From the NCBI GenBank assembly GCA_003138355.1, contig PLFX01000005.1, positions 1-46,757 on the forward strand: a DNA stretch of 46,757 nt. The letters run 5' to 3'. Positions 1-6,810 of this stretch are shown here, piece by piece. The first letter of the stretch is position 1, and each line of letters begins with the position of its first letter. This DNA is from Solirubrobacterales bacterium. GTDB taxonomy: Bacteria; Actinomycetota; Thermoleophilia; Solirubrobacterales; Solirubrobacteraceae. The notes under the pieces were generated by a model. The model did no database searches. It was not told the DNA's origin and saw nothing but the letters and a program-made list of their open reading frames with translations. The position numbers and the translations under genes are program-made.

Positions 1-1
1 G

Positions 2-136
2 CCTCATGACTGCCTTCGCGTGATACGAGCTGTCTTGACCCTAATGGGGCCGCGCCGCTCGTTTGGTTCCATGGACCAATTCATGGACCAATCTGAGCAC
101 AAGTGGGGGCAACTCGAAGGGTCTGAAACCCAGTAA
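2..136 (+). CDS. 3' end of an unidentified open frame at the window edge
   Basis: An open frame enters from the left edge and stops at TAA 134-136 (about 44 residues visible, ending EGSETQ). The family is not recognisable. It contains the near-repeat MDQF/MDQS, encoded by an 11-bp direct repeat CATGGACCAAT at 70-80 and 82-92. It lies about 55 nt upstream of a tRNA-like 3' half. An integrase gene ending beside its attachment site would look like this, but nothing in these residues proves it. It could equally be a chance open frame. Confidence 0.22.
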   Translation, partial: PHDCLRVIRAVLTLMGPRRSFGSMDQFMDQSEHKWGQLEGSETQ

Positions 137-190
137 AAACGGGACAAACGGGGTAGGCACAACCAGATCCTTTGGGGTGTGGTCCCGGCG

Positions 191-218
191 GTCGGGGGTT
201 CGAGTCCCCTCGCTTACC
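191..218 (+). other. tRNA-like T-arm and 3' acceptor fragment, possible attachment-site remnant
   Basis: GGGGG (194-198), loop TTCGAGT (199-205) and CCCCT (206-210) form a standard T-arm with one G-T pair. They are followed by a 7-nt acceptor-like CGCTTAC and discriminator C (218). No 5' partner resembling GTAAGCG is found in the preceding 190 nt, and no convincing D-arm or anticodon arm can be drawn. This is therefore only a 3' half, as left by phage or ICE integration into a tRNA gene. No CCA is encoded. Confidence 0.35.
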
Positions 219-279
219 CTCGGGGGATGGCTGTAGATCACGGCATTTTGGCTCCGTTGCCGATGGCGGGTCGCCGTAG

Positions 280-666
280 TCAGTCGGGCCAGGAGGCGGT
301 GCCCGGCACGCCGTCGCCGCCCTCTGGTTTCGGGCCACCGACGGCGATCATCTCGAGCCCGTCAGGGCCCGCTTCGAATGCACGAACGACCTCCGGAGCG
401 ACGCGTACCACGTCCCACTGGCGAAGCTCGAGGACCTCGTCATTTAGCAGCACGCGACCAGATCCCGCGACGACAACGTAGGCCTCTTCCTGCTCGCGGT
501 GACTATGTGCAAACTGCCCGCGCAGGTTGGGCTGGTAGCGGACGTGGCTGACACCGAGGTCGCGGGATTCAAGGTACTTGCGGCCAAAGCGGACCTCGAT
601 GCCGGGCGCTCGGTCGCCCATCGAGTCCTCGACCTCCAACAGATTCACGGTGGCGAAGCGCGACAT
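280..666 (-). CDS. cupin-domain protein
   Basis: A 128-residue single-domain cupin. The first cupin motif is visible as HSHREQEEAYVVVAGSG, with histidines for a metal and a glutamate a few residues on; the second half (LRQWDVVRVAPEVVRAFEAGP) forms the usual beta-barrel return strand with its proline/glycine turn. The family binds small ligands or metals and includes isomerases, dioxygenases and storage barrels; no substrate can be inferred. The ATG at 666 is preceded on the minus strand by AAAGGAG about 6 nt upstream, so the start is well supported. It is a single-gene unit next to the tRNA-like fragment. Confidence 0.8.
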   Translation of the reverse strand: MSRFATVNLLEVEDSMGDRAPGIEVRFGRKYLESRDLGVSHVRYQPNLRGQFAHSHREQEEAYVVVAGSGRVLLNDEVLELRQWDVVRVAPEVVRAFEAGPDGLEMIAVGGPKPEGGDGVPGTASWPD

Positions 667-878
667 GCGGTCTCCTTTGGTGGCGGTCGGGTGATCACGT
701 GCCTGGCGGACCTTACCGGCGCGTCGCGACGCCTGACAGAGCCCCCCGCCAATCGGTAGCCGGGCTGTCGGATGTCGCGCCGAGCGAGCGTCGCGGGTCG
801 GGGTTTCCGCGCGCTCGCTTTGGTGTCGGAGCGACTGTGCGCGTCGATCCCCAGCGTTGTCCGGCCTGAAGTCTCGTT

Positions 879-1262
879 CTACGGCACGTCTTCGAACAGG
901 TCGCGGCGAACGGTGTACCCCTCGCGCACCGTTACCGACACGGGCGGCAGGCGAACGCCATTGGCGATCCTCGCGCCGAGGGTGTAGCTCCCCGGCGTCA
1001 CGGTCAGGACGAACAGCTTCCCGGCATCGCGGATCGTCTCGCGCGCGACGATCCTGCCGTGCGCGCTCAAGGTCACTGTACCGCCGTCAGGTCCATACGG
1101 CTCCTGCGGACAGTTCGGGCGAAGCGCGCCTCCCTGTACGTAGAGCCCGACGACAACCTCCGTCGGTCCGCGCGTCTCGTACGGCTCGCGTGGCGCGACG
1201 GCTACCGTCGGCTTCGGACACGGGGTGTGGTGTGTCAGCACGGCGGCGTGGACCATCGGCAC
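879..1262 (-). CDS. hypothetical protein with a carboxypeptidase-regulatory-like beta region
   Basis: 127 codons from a GTG at 1262. Alternating hydrophobic strands and the segment KLFVLTVTPGSYTLGARIANG resemble a small beta-sandwich of the regulatory/transthyretin-like type often found in secreted proteins. No signal peptide is present from this start. The in-frame codon two positions upstream is TAG (1266-1268), and the same frame is open again above it to 1613. This may therefore be the 3' part of a gene split by a nonsense codon. Function unknown. Confidence 0.45.
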   Translation of the reverse strand: MPMVHAAVLTHHTPCPKPTVAVAPREPYETRGPTEVVVGLYVQGGALRPNCPQEPYGPDGGTVTLSAHGRIVARETIRDAGKLFVLTVTPGSYTLGARIANGVRLPPVSVTVREGYTVRRDLFEDVP

Positions 1263-1265
1263 AGC

Positions 1266-1613
1266 CTACGCGGCGCTCCGCGCTCCCGCGACCGCCGCCA
1301 CTGAGCCGCTCGCTTCCGTGATCACACACGTGAGCGCCGCCGGATCTCGCGCCGGGCGGCAACCCGGCGCAAATTTCGCGCTCGTGGCTGCTTCGGCGGA
1401 TTGCGGCTGCAGTTGGCGCGTCATCGGAGGCCGGCTCTGGCCGGCTCGGTCACTCAGCCGCAGTTCGAAGCTGCGGTGCCACACGGCAGCCTCGAAGCCC
1501 CGTTGGAATTGGCGCTCGCTCTGCGGCGCGTCGAACAGGCTATCCCGGCCTGCGACCCTGACGGTGGAGACGGCGCCGGGCTCTACCGAGAACAGAGCGT
1601 CGACGGGCAGCAT
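1266..1613 (-). pseudogene. open frame in phase with 879-1262, possible 5' part of a split gene
   Basis: 115 codons ending in TAG at 1266-1268, in the same frame as the 879-1262 gene and two codons before its GTG. Third-position GC is high, as in real genes here, and the first 60 residues look protein-like. No family is recognised. If the TAG is a point mutation, the two frames make one gene of about 244 residues; otherwise this is a fortuitous frame. No Shine-Dalgarno sequence is evident before the ATG at 1613. Confidence 0.25.
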
Positions 1614-1647
1614 CCGCCCGGGCGTGGGCGGCGGCGGGGCTGGGTGG

Positions 1648-2043
1648 TCAGGTGTCGAGAAACTGAACCTCGACGATCGGGCTCGCTGTGGTCCAGGATT
1701 CGAGGTCGACTTCTCGCCCGATTCCCGCGAGCAGTTCGCGGAGCACGCGCCGGCGCTCGGGCGGATCGGTGACGAGGCGAGCGCGCGCCGGGAGATCGAT
1801 CTGCGCCGTTTCTTTCAGGTGAAACACAAACTCGGGATTAGTGACGAGGTTTGCGTACCAGTCTCGCCGGCCCGGCAGACCACTGATGTAGATGCGTCCG
1901 CCTAGGTTGTGAAACCAGATCTCGATCCGCCGCGGCTGTCCGGATCGCCGACCGGTCGTCGTGATGTCGATCGTGCGATCACTTGCCAGTGCGCGCAGTG
2001 CTCGCTCGTCGGCGACCGCGCGTATTTTGGGTGGTTCAGACAA
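1648..2043 (-). CDS. deazaflavin (F420)-dependent nitroreductase-family protein
   Basis: 131 residues of the DDN/DUF385 flavin-reductase-like fold. The diagnostic pattern is present: DITTTGRRSGQPRRIEIWF near residues 26-44, then GRIYISGLPGRRDWYANLVTNPEF. Relatives in mycobacteria use F420H2 to reduce nitroimidazoles, quinones or biliverdin; the substrate here is unknown. The frame begins at a TTG (2043) with no good Shine-Dalgarno sequence, so the start is provisional. It precedes the SnoaL-like gene's downstream end without overlap. Confidence 0.8.
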   Translation of the reverse strand: MSEPPKIRAVADERALRALASDRTIDITTTGRRSGQPRRIEIWFHNLGGRIYISGLPGRRDWYANLVTNPEFVFHLKETAQIDLPARARLVTDPPERRRVLRELLAGIGREVDLESWTTASPIVEVQFLDT

Positions 2044-2088
2044 GGGGATAGATCGTCTTGTTGTGGAAGCGAGCGTTGAGCGACGGCG

Positions 2089-2493
2089 CTACTCGCGGAC
2101 CGGGATCGGCTCAGCTGGCGCAGCGCGCCCGGGAGGCGCGGGGAAAGGGTTGGCGAAGTACTGGGTCTCGTGTGTTACGAGACCATCGGTGATCTCCATG
2201 ACGCTGAGCGAATATGTCGGCACGCCGTCATAGGTGATCACGCACTCGCTCACCCAAAGGTCGCCGTCGCCCAGGATCCGGCGAATGGTGAAGTGGCGTT
2301 CGGCCGGATGCCCGCCGCGTTGCGCTTGGATCCTTGAGCGACCTCGGAAGCGCTCGCCGGATTGCGGGTAGTCCAGGATCGCGTCCGCGGCGTAGATCGC
2401 GTGCTCAGCGTCAATGTCCCCGCGTTCGGAGGCCTCCCAGTGCTCCTGGAGACGGGCCCGGATGTCGGCTTCACGATCAATTGCGCTGCTCAC
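2089..2493 (-). CDS. SnoaL/NTF2-like protein
   Basis: 134 residues from a GTG at 2493, preceded by GAAGGG about 8 nt upstream on the minus strand. The frame stays open far upstream, but that part has no protein character. The N-terminal helix (ADIRARLQEHWEASERGDIDAEHAIYAADAILDYPQSGERFRG) and later strands match the cone-shaped NTF2/SnoaL fold, including the aromatic-rich stretch with FRGRSRI. Members are polyketide cyclases, steroid isomerases or ligand-binding proteins. The role here is unknown, but the fold assignment is fairly secure. Confidence 0.75.
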   Translation of the reverse strand: MSSAIDREADIRARLQEHWEASERGDIDAEHAIYAADAILDYPQSGERFRGRSRIQAQRGGHPAERHFTIRRILGDGDLWVSECVITYDGVPTYSLSVMEITDGLVTHETQYFANPFPAPPGRAAPAEPIPVRE

Positions 2494-2613
2494 GCGATAG
2501 CCCTTCACGAGCAGTAAGGAATATCGCTGGCTCGCACGACAGATGCTACCCGAGGGTTCTCGTACAGCAGGCGCGGATCGCAGGGGCGTTGTTGCCAGGC
2601 GTATGCTCGGAGA

Positions 2614-2829
2614 GTGAATGGACTGCAGAAACGCGGCAGCTATACCCCGCGGCGGGTGCGGGAGCGGCGTGCGTATCAACTTGCTGTCGGTGGCGGCGTC
2701 GCGGGGGCGGTCGGCGTCGTCGGCCTCGCGCTTGCCGTCGTTGGCGTAATCGGAGCGACGTTGCCCATCTTGGCGCTCGTGGTGGCGGCAATCTGCGCGT
2801 TCTTGTTCCGCCGGGTCATGTCGGGCTGA
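2614..2829 (+). CDS. small two-helix membrane protein
   Basis: 71 residues. A basic N-terminal 22 residues (many Arg) is followed by a glycine/valine-rich hydrophobic stretch (about 24-45) and a second hydrophobic segment (about 47-64) ending in Arg-Arg, consistent with a hairpin of two transmembrane helices with both ends cytoplasmic. The GTG start at 2614 lies 6 nt after TATGCT (2602-2607), a TANNNT -10-like hexamer, suggesting a leaderless message. Function unknown. Confidence 0.6.
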   Translation: MNGLQKRGSYTPRRVRERRAYQLAVGGGVAGAVGVVGLALAVVGVIGATLPILALVVAAICAFLFRRVMSG

Positions 2830-3116
2830 GCCGAGCGCTCCAGGTCGCGCGCCGGACAATGCGGCGTAGCCGACGCGGTGGCCGGAGCCCGGATGCCGAA
2901 TGCGCCGGGCTCCTGATGGGGTGCTGCTCGTCGCGCACGCGAACTTTCCAGCGCTAAGCGGCATGACCGCGAGCGTGCGACATTGGTGCGCTCGCTCGCC
3001 AGACGGGATTCCCCGAGCCGGCGCCCATCCGAGCAGCTCCGCTTTCGCTGCGCGGCGCACATCGTCGCGCCCCTCCTCCCGCCCCGAAGCCCTACGGGGC
3101 GAGGGCGCCAGGCGCC
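2830..3116. terminator. convergent intergenic stretch with terminator-like hairpins
   Basis: No credible gene. Near its right end, just downstream of the minus-strand SDR gene, GCCCCG (3081-3086) pairs with CGGGGC (3095-3100), and a second short GGCGCC/GGCGCC inverted repeat follows around 3104-3116. Stems without a T-run are a usual form of terminator in high-GC actinobacteria. Confidence 0.35.
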
Positions 3117-4022
3117 TCAACCGAAGTAGTGGCCGTTCCGCACGTCCTCGACCCAGCCGGGGTGCGTTGGCTCCCAGTCGAGCACCTCGCGTGTCTTCTC
3201 GTTTGAGGTCGGGTTGTCGAGGCTGGCGAAGGCGGCGAGGAAGCCGAGGTACTGCGCGGCCTCCTCATCTGTGACGCTCCGTGCCTCGAGCCCGAGTCTG
3301 CCGGCGATCGTCTCGGCGATCACTTTGCGGGGGATGCCGGTGTCACCGACGCCGTGGAAGGTCGCGCCGGCGGGGGCCTTTTCGAGCGCCAGGCGGTAGA
3401 GCACGCCGATGTCGTGCGTGTTCGCTGCCGGCCAGCGGTTGCCGCCGTCGCCGGTATAGGCGGCAACGCCGTTCTCGCGGGCGAAGCCGATCAGCGCGGG
3501 CGTGAAGCCGTGATGGTCGAGCTCGCTGTGGACCATCGGCGCGAGCCGGATGACCGAGGAGCGCACACCCTGCTGGCCCAGGCTGATCGTGTAATTCGCC
3601 GCGTCGGTCCGGGGACCGCCCTCGGACTGGTCGTCCTCGGTGCCGGGGCGGCCCGTGATCCCGGCCATCGCCAGCATCAGCGTGCCACCGGTCGACACGA
3701 ATGGCTTGTCGGTGCCGATCAGGGTCTCGCCGATCGCGCGGGTGGCTGCCATGTCGGCGGCGACGGCGTCCATGAAGCCGCCCGTGCGCAGAGCCTCGTG
3801 CTTGAAAGCGAGGTGGATCACGCCATCGGCCTGGTCGGCGGCCTCACGCAGAACCGCGAGGTCGTCGAGATCGCCGCGGCGCACCTCGGCGCCGAGCGCG
3901 GCGACGGCCGCTGCGGACGCATCAGAGCGAGCCAGGCCGAGGACCTCGTGGCCGCTCTCGAGAAGCTCGGGGATGACGGCGGAAGCGATGTGGCCTGAGG
4001 CGCCGGTTACGAAAACGCGCAT
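3117..4022 (-). CDS. NAD(P)-dependent SDR/epimerase-type oxidoreductase
   Basis: 301 residues from ATG 4022, preceded by GGAG about 8 nt upstream; an ATG nine codons earlier would remove that spacing. The Rossmann signature TGASGHIASAVIPELL sits at residues 5-20, followed by GLARSD and a GDLDD segment typical of extended/atypical SDRs of the NmrA-epimerase group. The family reduces or epimerises nucleotide-linked or small carbonyl substrates; the substrate is unknown. It is divergent from a TetR gene 88 nt away with operator-like repeats between them, so this enzyme is the likely regulated target. Confidence 0.82.
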   Translation of the reverse strand: MRVFVTGASGHIASAVIPELLESGHEVLGLARSDASAAAVAALGAEVRRGDLDDLAVLREAADQADGVIHLAFKHEALRTGGFMDAVAADMAATRAIGETLIGTDKPFVSTGGTLMLAMAGITGRPGTEDDQSEGGPRTDAANYTISLGQQGVRSSVIRLAPMVHSELDHHGFTPALIGFARENGVAAYTGDGGNRWPAANTHDIGVLYRLALEKAPAGATFHGVGDTGIPRKVIAETIAGRLGLEARSVTDEEAAQYLGFLAAFASLDNPTSNEKTREVLDWEPTHPGWVEDVRNGHYFG

Positions 4023-4042
4023 TGGAATCTCCAGTCCGTTGG

Positions 4043-4092
4043 ATGACACTCAGTGACATGACGATAGCACGGACCACGACACCGAGTGACAT
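4043..4092. promoter_or_regulatory. duplicated operator-like site between SDR and TetR genes
   Basis: Two copies of a 15-bp element, gacactcagtgacat (4045-4059) and gacaccgagtgacat (4078-4092), start exactly 33 bp apart, about three helical turns. The first is centred in a 17-bp imperfect palindrome (4043-4059) that matches its own reverse complement at 14 positions. This size and symmetry fit a TetR-dimer operator lying over both divergent promoters. The TetR gene's -10-like TACGCT (4097-4102) is directly adjacent. Confidence 0.6.
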
Positions 4093-4110
4093 CAACTACG
4101 CTGTCCCCTG

Positions 4111-4674
4111 ATGTCGCGCTGGAAACCAGACGCCCACGGCCGCCTGATGGGCGCCGCGATCGAACTGTTTGATGAACGGGGCTATGACGCGACGACCGTC
4201 GCCGAGATCGCCGAGCGCGCGGGACTCACGAAGCGCACTTTCTTCCGCTACTTCTCGGACAAGCGCGAGGTCCTGTTCAGCGGCGCCGACCAGCTCCAGC
4301 GGCTCTGGCTCGAGGGGATTGCCGGCGCCCCCGCGGACGCGACTCCGCTCGCGGTCGTGACCGCCGGGCTCGATCCGGTCGCGGAGATGTTTACCGAGCG
4401 CCACGAGTTCGCCCAGATTCGTGCGCGGATCATCGAGGCCAACCCGGAGCTGCAGGAGCGCGAGCTGATCAAGCTCCAGAACCTCGCGGGCGCCGTCGAG
4501 CGGGCACTGGTCGAGCGGGGTGTCTCAGCGAACGCGGCGCTCCTCGCCGCCCAATCGGGCGTGACCGTCTTTCACGTCGCCTTCGCCCACTGGGTGGAGC
4601 AGGACGACCCGACCGCCTTCCGCCGGCTGATCGCCAAGTCGCTCGCGGATCTGCGGTCCCTGACCGCCGCCTGA
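4111..4674 (+). CDS. TetR-family transcriptional regulator
   Basis: 187 residues. The N-terminal helix-turn-helix is clear: LMGAAIELFDERGYDATTVAEIAERAGLTKRTFFRYFSDKREVLF (about residues 11-55). The remaining helical part is a divergent ligand-binding and dimerisation domain. The ATG at 4111 lies 8 nt after TACGCT, with no Shine-Dalgarno sequence, suggesting a near-leaderless message. Divergent arrangement with the SDR gene and paired operator-like sites indicate local repression of the SDR gene and autoregulation. The inducer cannot be predicted. Confidence 0.88.
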   Translation: MSRWKPDAHGRLMGAAIELFDERGYDATTVAEIAERAGLTKRTFFRYFSDKREVLFSGADQLQRLWLEGIAGAPADATPLAVVTAGLDPVAEMFTERHEFAQIRARIIEANPELQERELIKLQNLAGAVERALVERGVSANAALLAAQSGVTVFHVAFAHWVEQDDPTAFRRLIAKSLADLRSLTAA

Positions 4675-4693
4675 TCAGTCAGGCCCGGGGCGA

Positions 4694-4724
4694 GACCTCG
4701 AGGTCAAGCGCGGCGGTGGCGCTT
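4694..4724. terminator. hairpins between convergent genes
   Basis: A perfect 12-bp palindrome GACCTCGAGGTC (4694-4705) abuts a 6-bp stem AAGCGC (4706-4711)/GCGCTT (4719-4724) with a 7-nt loop. It lies between the TetR stop and the end of the minus-strand desaturase operon, where a bidirectional terminator is expected. Confidence 0.45.
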
Positions 4725-4760
4725 GGAACGCACGTTGCCGCGGCGCCGCGGAGCGGCGAG

Positions 4761-4970
4761 CTACGCGTCGGCTGGCGCGCTGTCGAGCGAAGCGACGGCG
4801 GGCTCGGCGACGTCGGGATCTGCTTCGGCGCTCTCGGCGTCCGCGGGCGGTTCGAGGCGCAGGCGAGCACGCTCCTGTTTGTTCGCCTCCTTGATCACCC
4901 GCCGCTCGCGAAGCTTGGCTTCACGGTTGAGCTTGGCGATCGTCGTTTTCTTCTTTCCTCGTGAAGCCAT
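4761..4970 (-). CDS. small Lys/Arg-rich protein with acidic tail, unknown
   Basis: 69 residues. Residues 1-40 are strongly basic and probably helical (GKKKTTIAKLNREAKLRERRVIKEANKQERARLRL); the rest is an Ala/Glu/Asp-rich acidic tail. ATG 4970 follows the strong Shine-Dalgarno sequence GAGGAG, which overlaps the stop of the preceding gene 5 nt upstream, so it is the third gene of the desaturase operon. The charge split suggests a nucleic-acid or ribosome-associated small protein, but that is inference only. Confidence 0.6.
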   Translation of the reverse strand: MASRGKKKTTIAKLNREAKLRERRVIKEANKQERARLRLEPPADAESAEADPDVAEPAVASLDSAPADA

Positions 4971-4974
4971 GGCG

Positions 4975-5298
4975 CTACTCCTCAGTTCGGATTTGTCGTG
5001 ACTCGGTTGCGGCGCTCACGGGAGGCGCCCCGCGATCTTCGCCGCTGCGATCACCGCGCCCTGTCCGCCGCATGAGCTCGTCGTTGCGCTGGTCATCGAG
5101 CTGCGAGCGCCGGTGCGTCGCGTCTTGGAGACCCTCCAGTGCTGCCTCGAGGTGCTCGAGCGCCGTCTCGACGACCGTCAGCCGCGCGTTGAGATCGGTA
5201 TGCAACCGAGAGGGCTCAGACGCCCCGACGCTTCTGTCACCAAAGAGGTCGCGCAGGCGCCGTCGCAATCGAGGTTTCGCTGCCTTCTCCTGCGTCAT
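4975..5298 (-). CDS. small coiled-coil protein, unknown
   Basis: 107 residues starting at ATG 5298, which overlaps the desaturase stop as ATGA. The N-terminus is basic (KPRLRRRLRDLFGDRS). Residues about 33-72 carry a heptad-like pattern (LNARLTVVETALEHLEAALEGLQDA), indicating a coiled coil, and the tail is polar. The frame stays open further upstream, but translational coupling at the ATGA is the best start. No family recognised. Confidence 0.6.
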   Translation of the reverse strand: MTQEKAAKPRLRRRLRDLFGDRSVGASEPSRLHTDLNARLTVVETALEHLEAALEGLQDATHRRSQLDDQRNDELMRRTGRGDRSGEDRGAPPVSAATESRQIRTEE

Positions 5299-6233
5299 CG
5301 GCTCGGTGCGGGGCGCAGTGTGGCGCGCCTGCGCTCCGGCGTGACGCGGATCACATCCCAGGCGAGACCGGTGCGCTCGAGCGCAGTGATCAGCCAGCTG
5401 CTCGGGTCGAGCTGCCAGGGCGTGAGACCGTGGGATGCGGACGTCGGGAACGCATGGTGGTTGTTGTGCCACGCCTCACCGAAGGTCGGTAGCGCGAGCC
5501 ACGCCAGGTTGCGCGAGTGGTCTCCGGTGTCGTAACTGCGCCGGCCGAAGAAGTGGCAGAGCGAGTTGATCGAGAAGGTTGCGTGATGGAGCAACAGGAT
5601 GCGAACTGCTCCGCCCCACAGCAGGGCGGTAAGTCCTCCCGCAACGGTCCCCGACAGCGCGACGCCGAGCCCGAAGGGGGCCGCCAATCCGACGAGCACC
5701 CACAGCACGAACAAGCGATCGACCCAGCGGATCAGTGGATCGGCGAGCAGGTCCGGCGCATAGCGCTCCGCAGACGCGGTCTGTGTCGCGCGGAAGAGCC
5801 ATCCAAGGTGCGCGTGCGCCAGGCCCACGAAGGCACCACGCCAGCCCGAGCCCTCGTGGAGGTGAGGACTGTGTGGGTCGCCGTCGCGGTCGCTGAAGCG
5901 GTGGTGCATGCGGTGGTTCGATACCCACTCGATCAGCGGCCCCTCGACCGCCGCCGAGCCGAGAACGGCGAAGAGCGCGCGAACCGCCGAGGAAGTCTTG
6001 AAGCTTCGATGCGTGAAGAGCCGATGGAAGCCGACCGTGATGCCAACGCCCGTGAGCGTGTAGCCGATCGCCATCACGACAAGGTCCTGCCAATGCAGGA
6101 CGCCGCCCCAGGCACGCCAGACGGCGAAGCCGAGTAGGCCCAGCGGCACGAATGTGGCGACCGCATTGGCGACGCGCCCGAGCGCCAGGTGTTCGATCGC
6201 TACGCCATCGTCGCGTCTGCCGCGAGCGGCCAT
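5295..6233 (-). CDS. membrane fatty-acid (acyl-CoA) desaturase
   Basis: 312 residues with the three histidine boxes of integral-membrane di-iron desaturases: HRLFTH at 70-75, HRMHH at 107-111 and HNNHH at 256-260. Hydrophobic helices lie around 25-65, 85-100 and 175-215. It matches the delta-9 acyl-CoA/acyl-lipid type, which introduces a double bond to keep membranes fluid. ATG 6233 is preceded by GAGGAG. It is the first gene of a three-gene operon and sits directly downstream, on the same strand, of a cold-shock protein gene. Electron donor and acyl carrier specificity are not evident. Confidence 0.9.
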   Translation of the reverse strand: MAARGRRDDGVAIEHLALGRVANAVATFVPLGLLGFAVWRAWGGVLHWQDLVVMAIGYTLTGVGITVGFHRLFTHRSFKTSSAVRALFAVLGSAAVEGPLIEWVSNHRMHHRFSDRDGDPHSPHLHEGSGWRGAFVGLAHAHLGWLFRATQTASAERYAPDLLADPLIRWVDRLFVLWVLVGLAAPFGLGVALSGTVAGGLTALLWGGAVRILLLHHATFSINSLCHFFGRRSYDTGDHSRNLAWLALPTFGEAWHNNHHAFPTSASHGLTPWQLDPSSWLITALERTGLAWDVIRVTPERRRATLRPAPSR

Positions 6234-6295
6234 AGTGCTCCTCGGCGCCGACGCCGCGCGAGCGCGTTCGTCGGCGCTACAGATACTTTTCAGTG

Positions 6296-6499
6296 TTAAA
6301 GGACTTTGACGTTAACGGCCTTGGGGCCCCTGTCCCCGGCCTCGGCGTCAAAGCTGACCTTCGCGCCCTCCACCAACGAGCGATGACCATCAGCGGCGAT
6401 GCCGCTGTGATGGACGAAGAGCTCCTTGGACTGGTCGTCAGGTGTGATGAACCCGAAGCCCTTGTCGTCGCTGAACCATTTAACGGTTCCTGTGGGCAT
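6296..6499 (-). CDS. cold-shock domain protein (CspA family)
   Basis: 67 residues, the standard length. RNP1 (KGFGFITP, about 13-20) and RNP2 (ELFVHHSGI, about 26-34) are intact, as is the leading TGTVKWF. Family role: single-stranded RNA/DNA binding, melting RNA structure at low temperature. ATG 6499 has GGAGG about 8-10 nt upstream; a longer frame to 6640 is not credible. Neighbouring desaturase and DEAD-box helicase genes fit a cold-response neighbourhood. About 300 nt separate it from the divergent helicase gene, room for a long regulatory leader. Confidence 0.93.
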   Translation of the reverse strand: MPTGTVKWFSDDKGFGFITPDDQSKELFVHHSGIAADGHRSLVEGAKVSFDAEAGDRGPKAVNVKVL

Positions 6500-6810
6500 G
6501 ATCTTTGCCTCCGGCGTGATGTGCTGCAAACGCGAACATTGCCGGTAGCAACGACGGGCGCTGGCACTGTGTGCGCCGAGACCCCAGTCTCGACTTGGAA
6601 GGAACCAGCGTAGCAGCCCGGCCCACCGGATCCACCGCACGCCATTTCGGCTGCACAGGGCCGCGCAGCACAGTCAGCCTGCTAGGTTGGGGGGAGCGGT
6701 CGACCACGTTGACCGCGAGGCAGCTCGCTTGAGTCCCGCGCAACGCGGTTCGGGTCAGCCACAGCCTCCGAACCGTACGCGGCTCACAGCCGCCCAAAAG
6801 GAGTCTCACT
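6500..6810. promoter_or_regulatory. divergent intergenic region, cspA / DEAD-box helicase
   Basis: 311 nt with no credible gene. It must hold the promoters and leaders of both divergent genes. On the right edge AAAAGGAG (6796-6803) is the ribosome binding site that fixes the TTG start of the helicase. TTGACC (about 6708-6713) could be a -35 toward the helicase, but no convincing -10 lies 17 nt away. Long cspA leaders often act as RNA thermosensors in other bacteria; no specific structure was established here. Confidence 0.4.

Noticed and set aside
41-241. 66-aa minus-strand protein across the tRNA-like region
   Set aside because: It reads through the T-arm sequence (EGTRTPD type), a well-known artefact of translating tRNA-like DNA.
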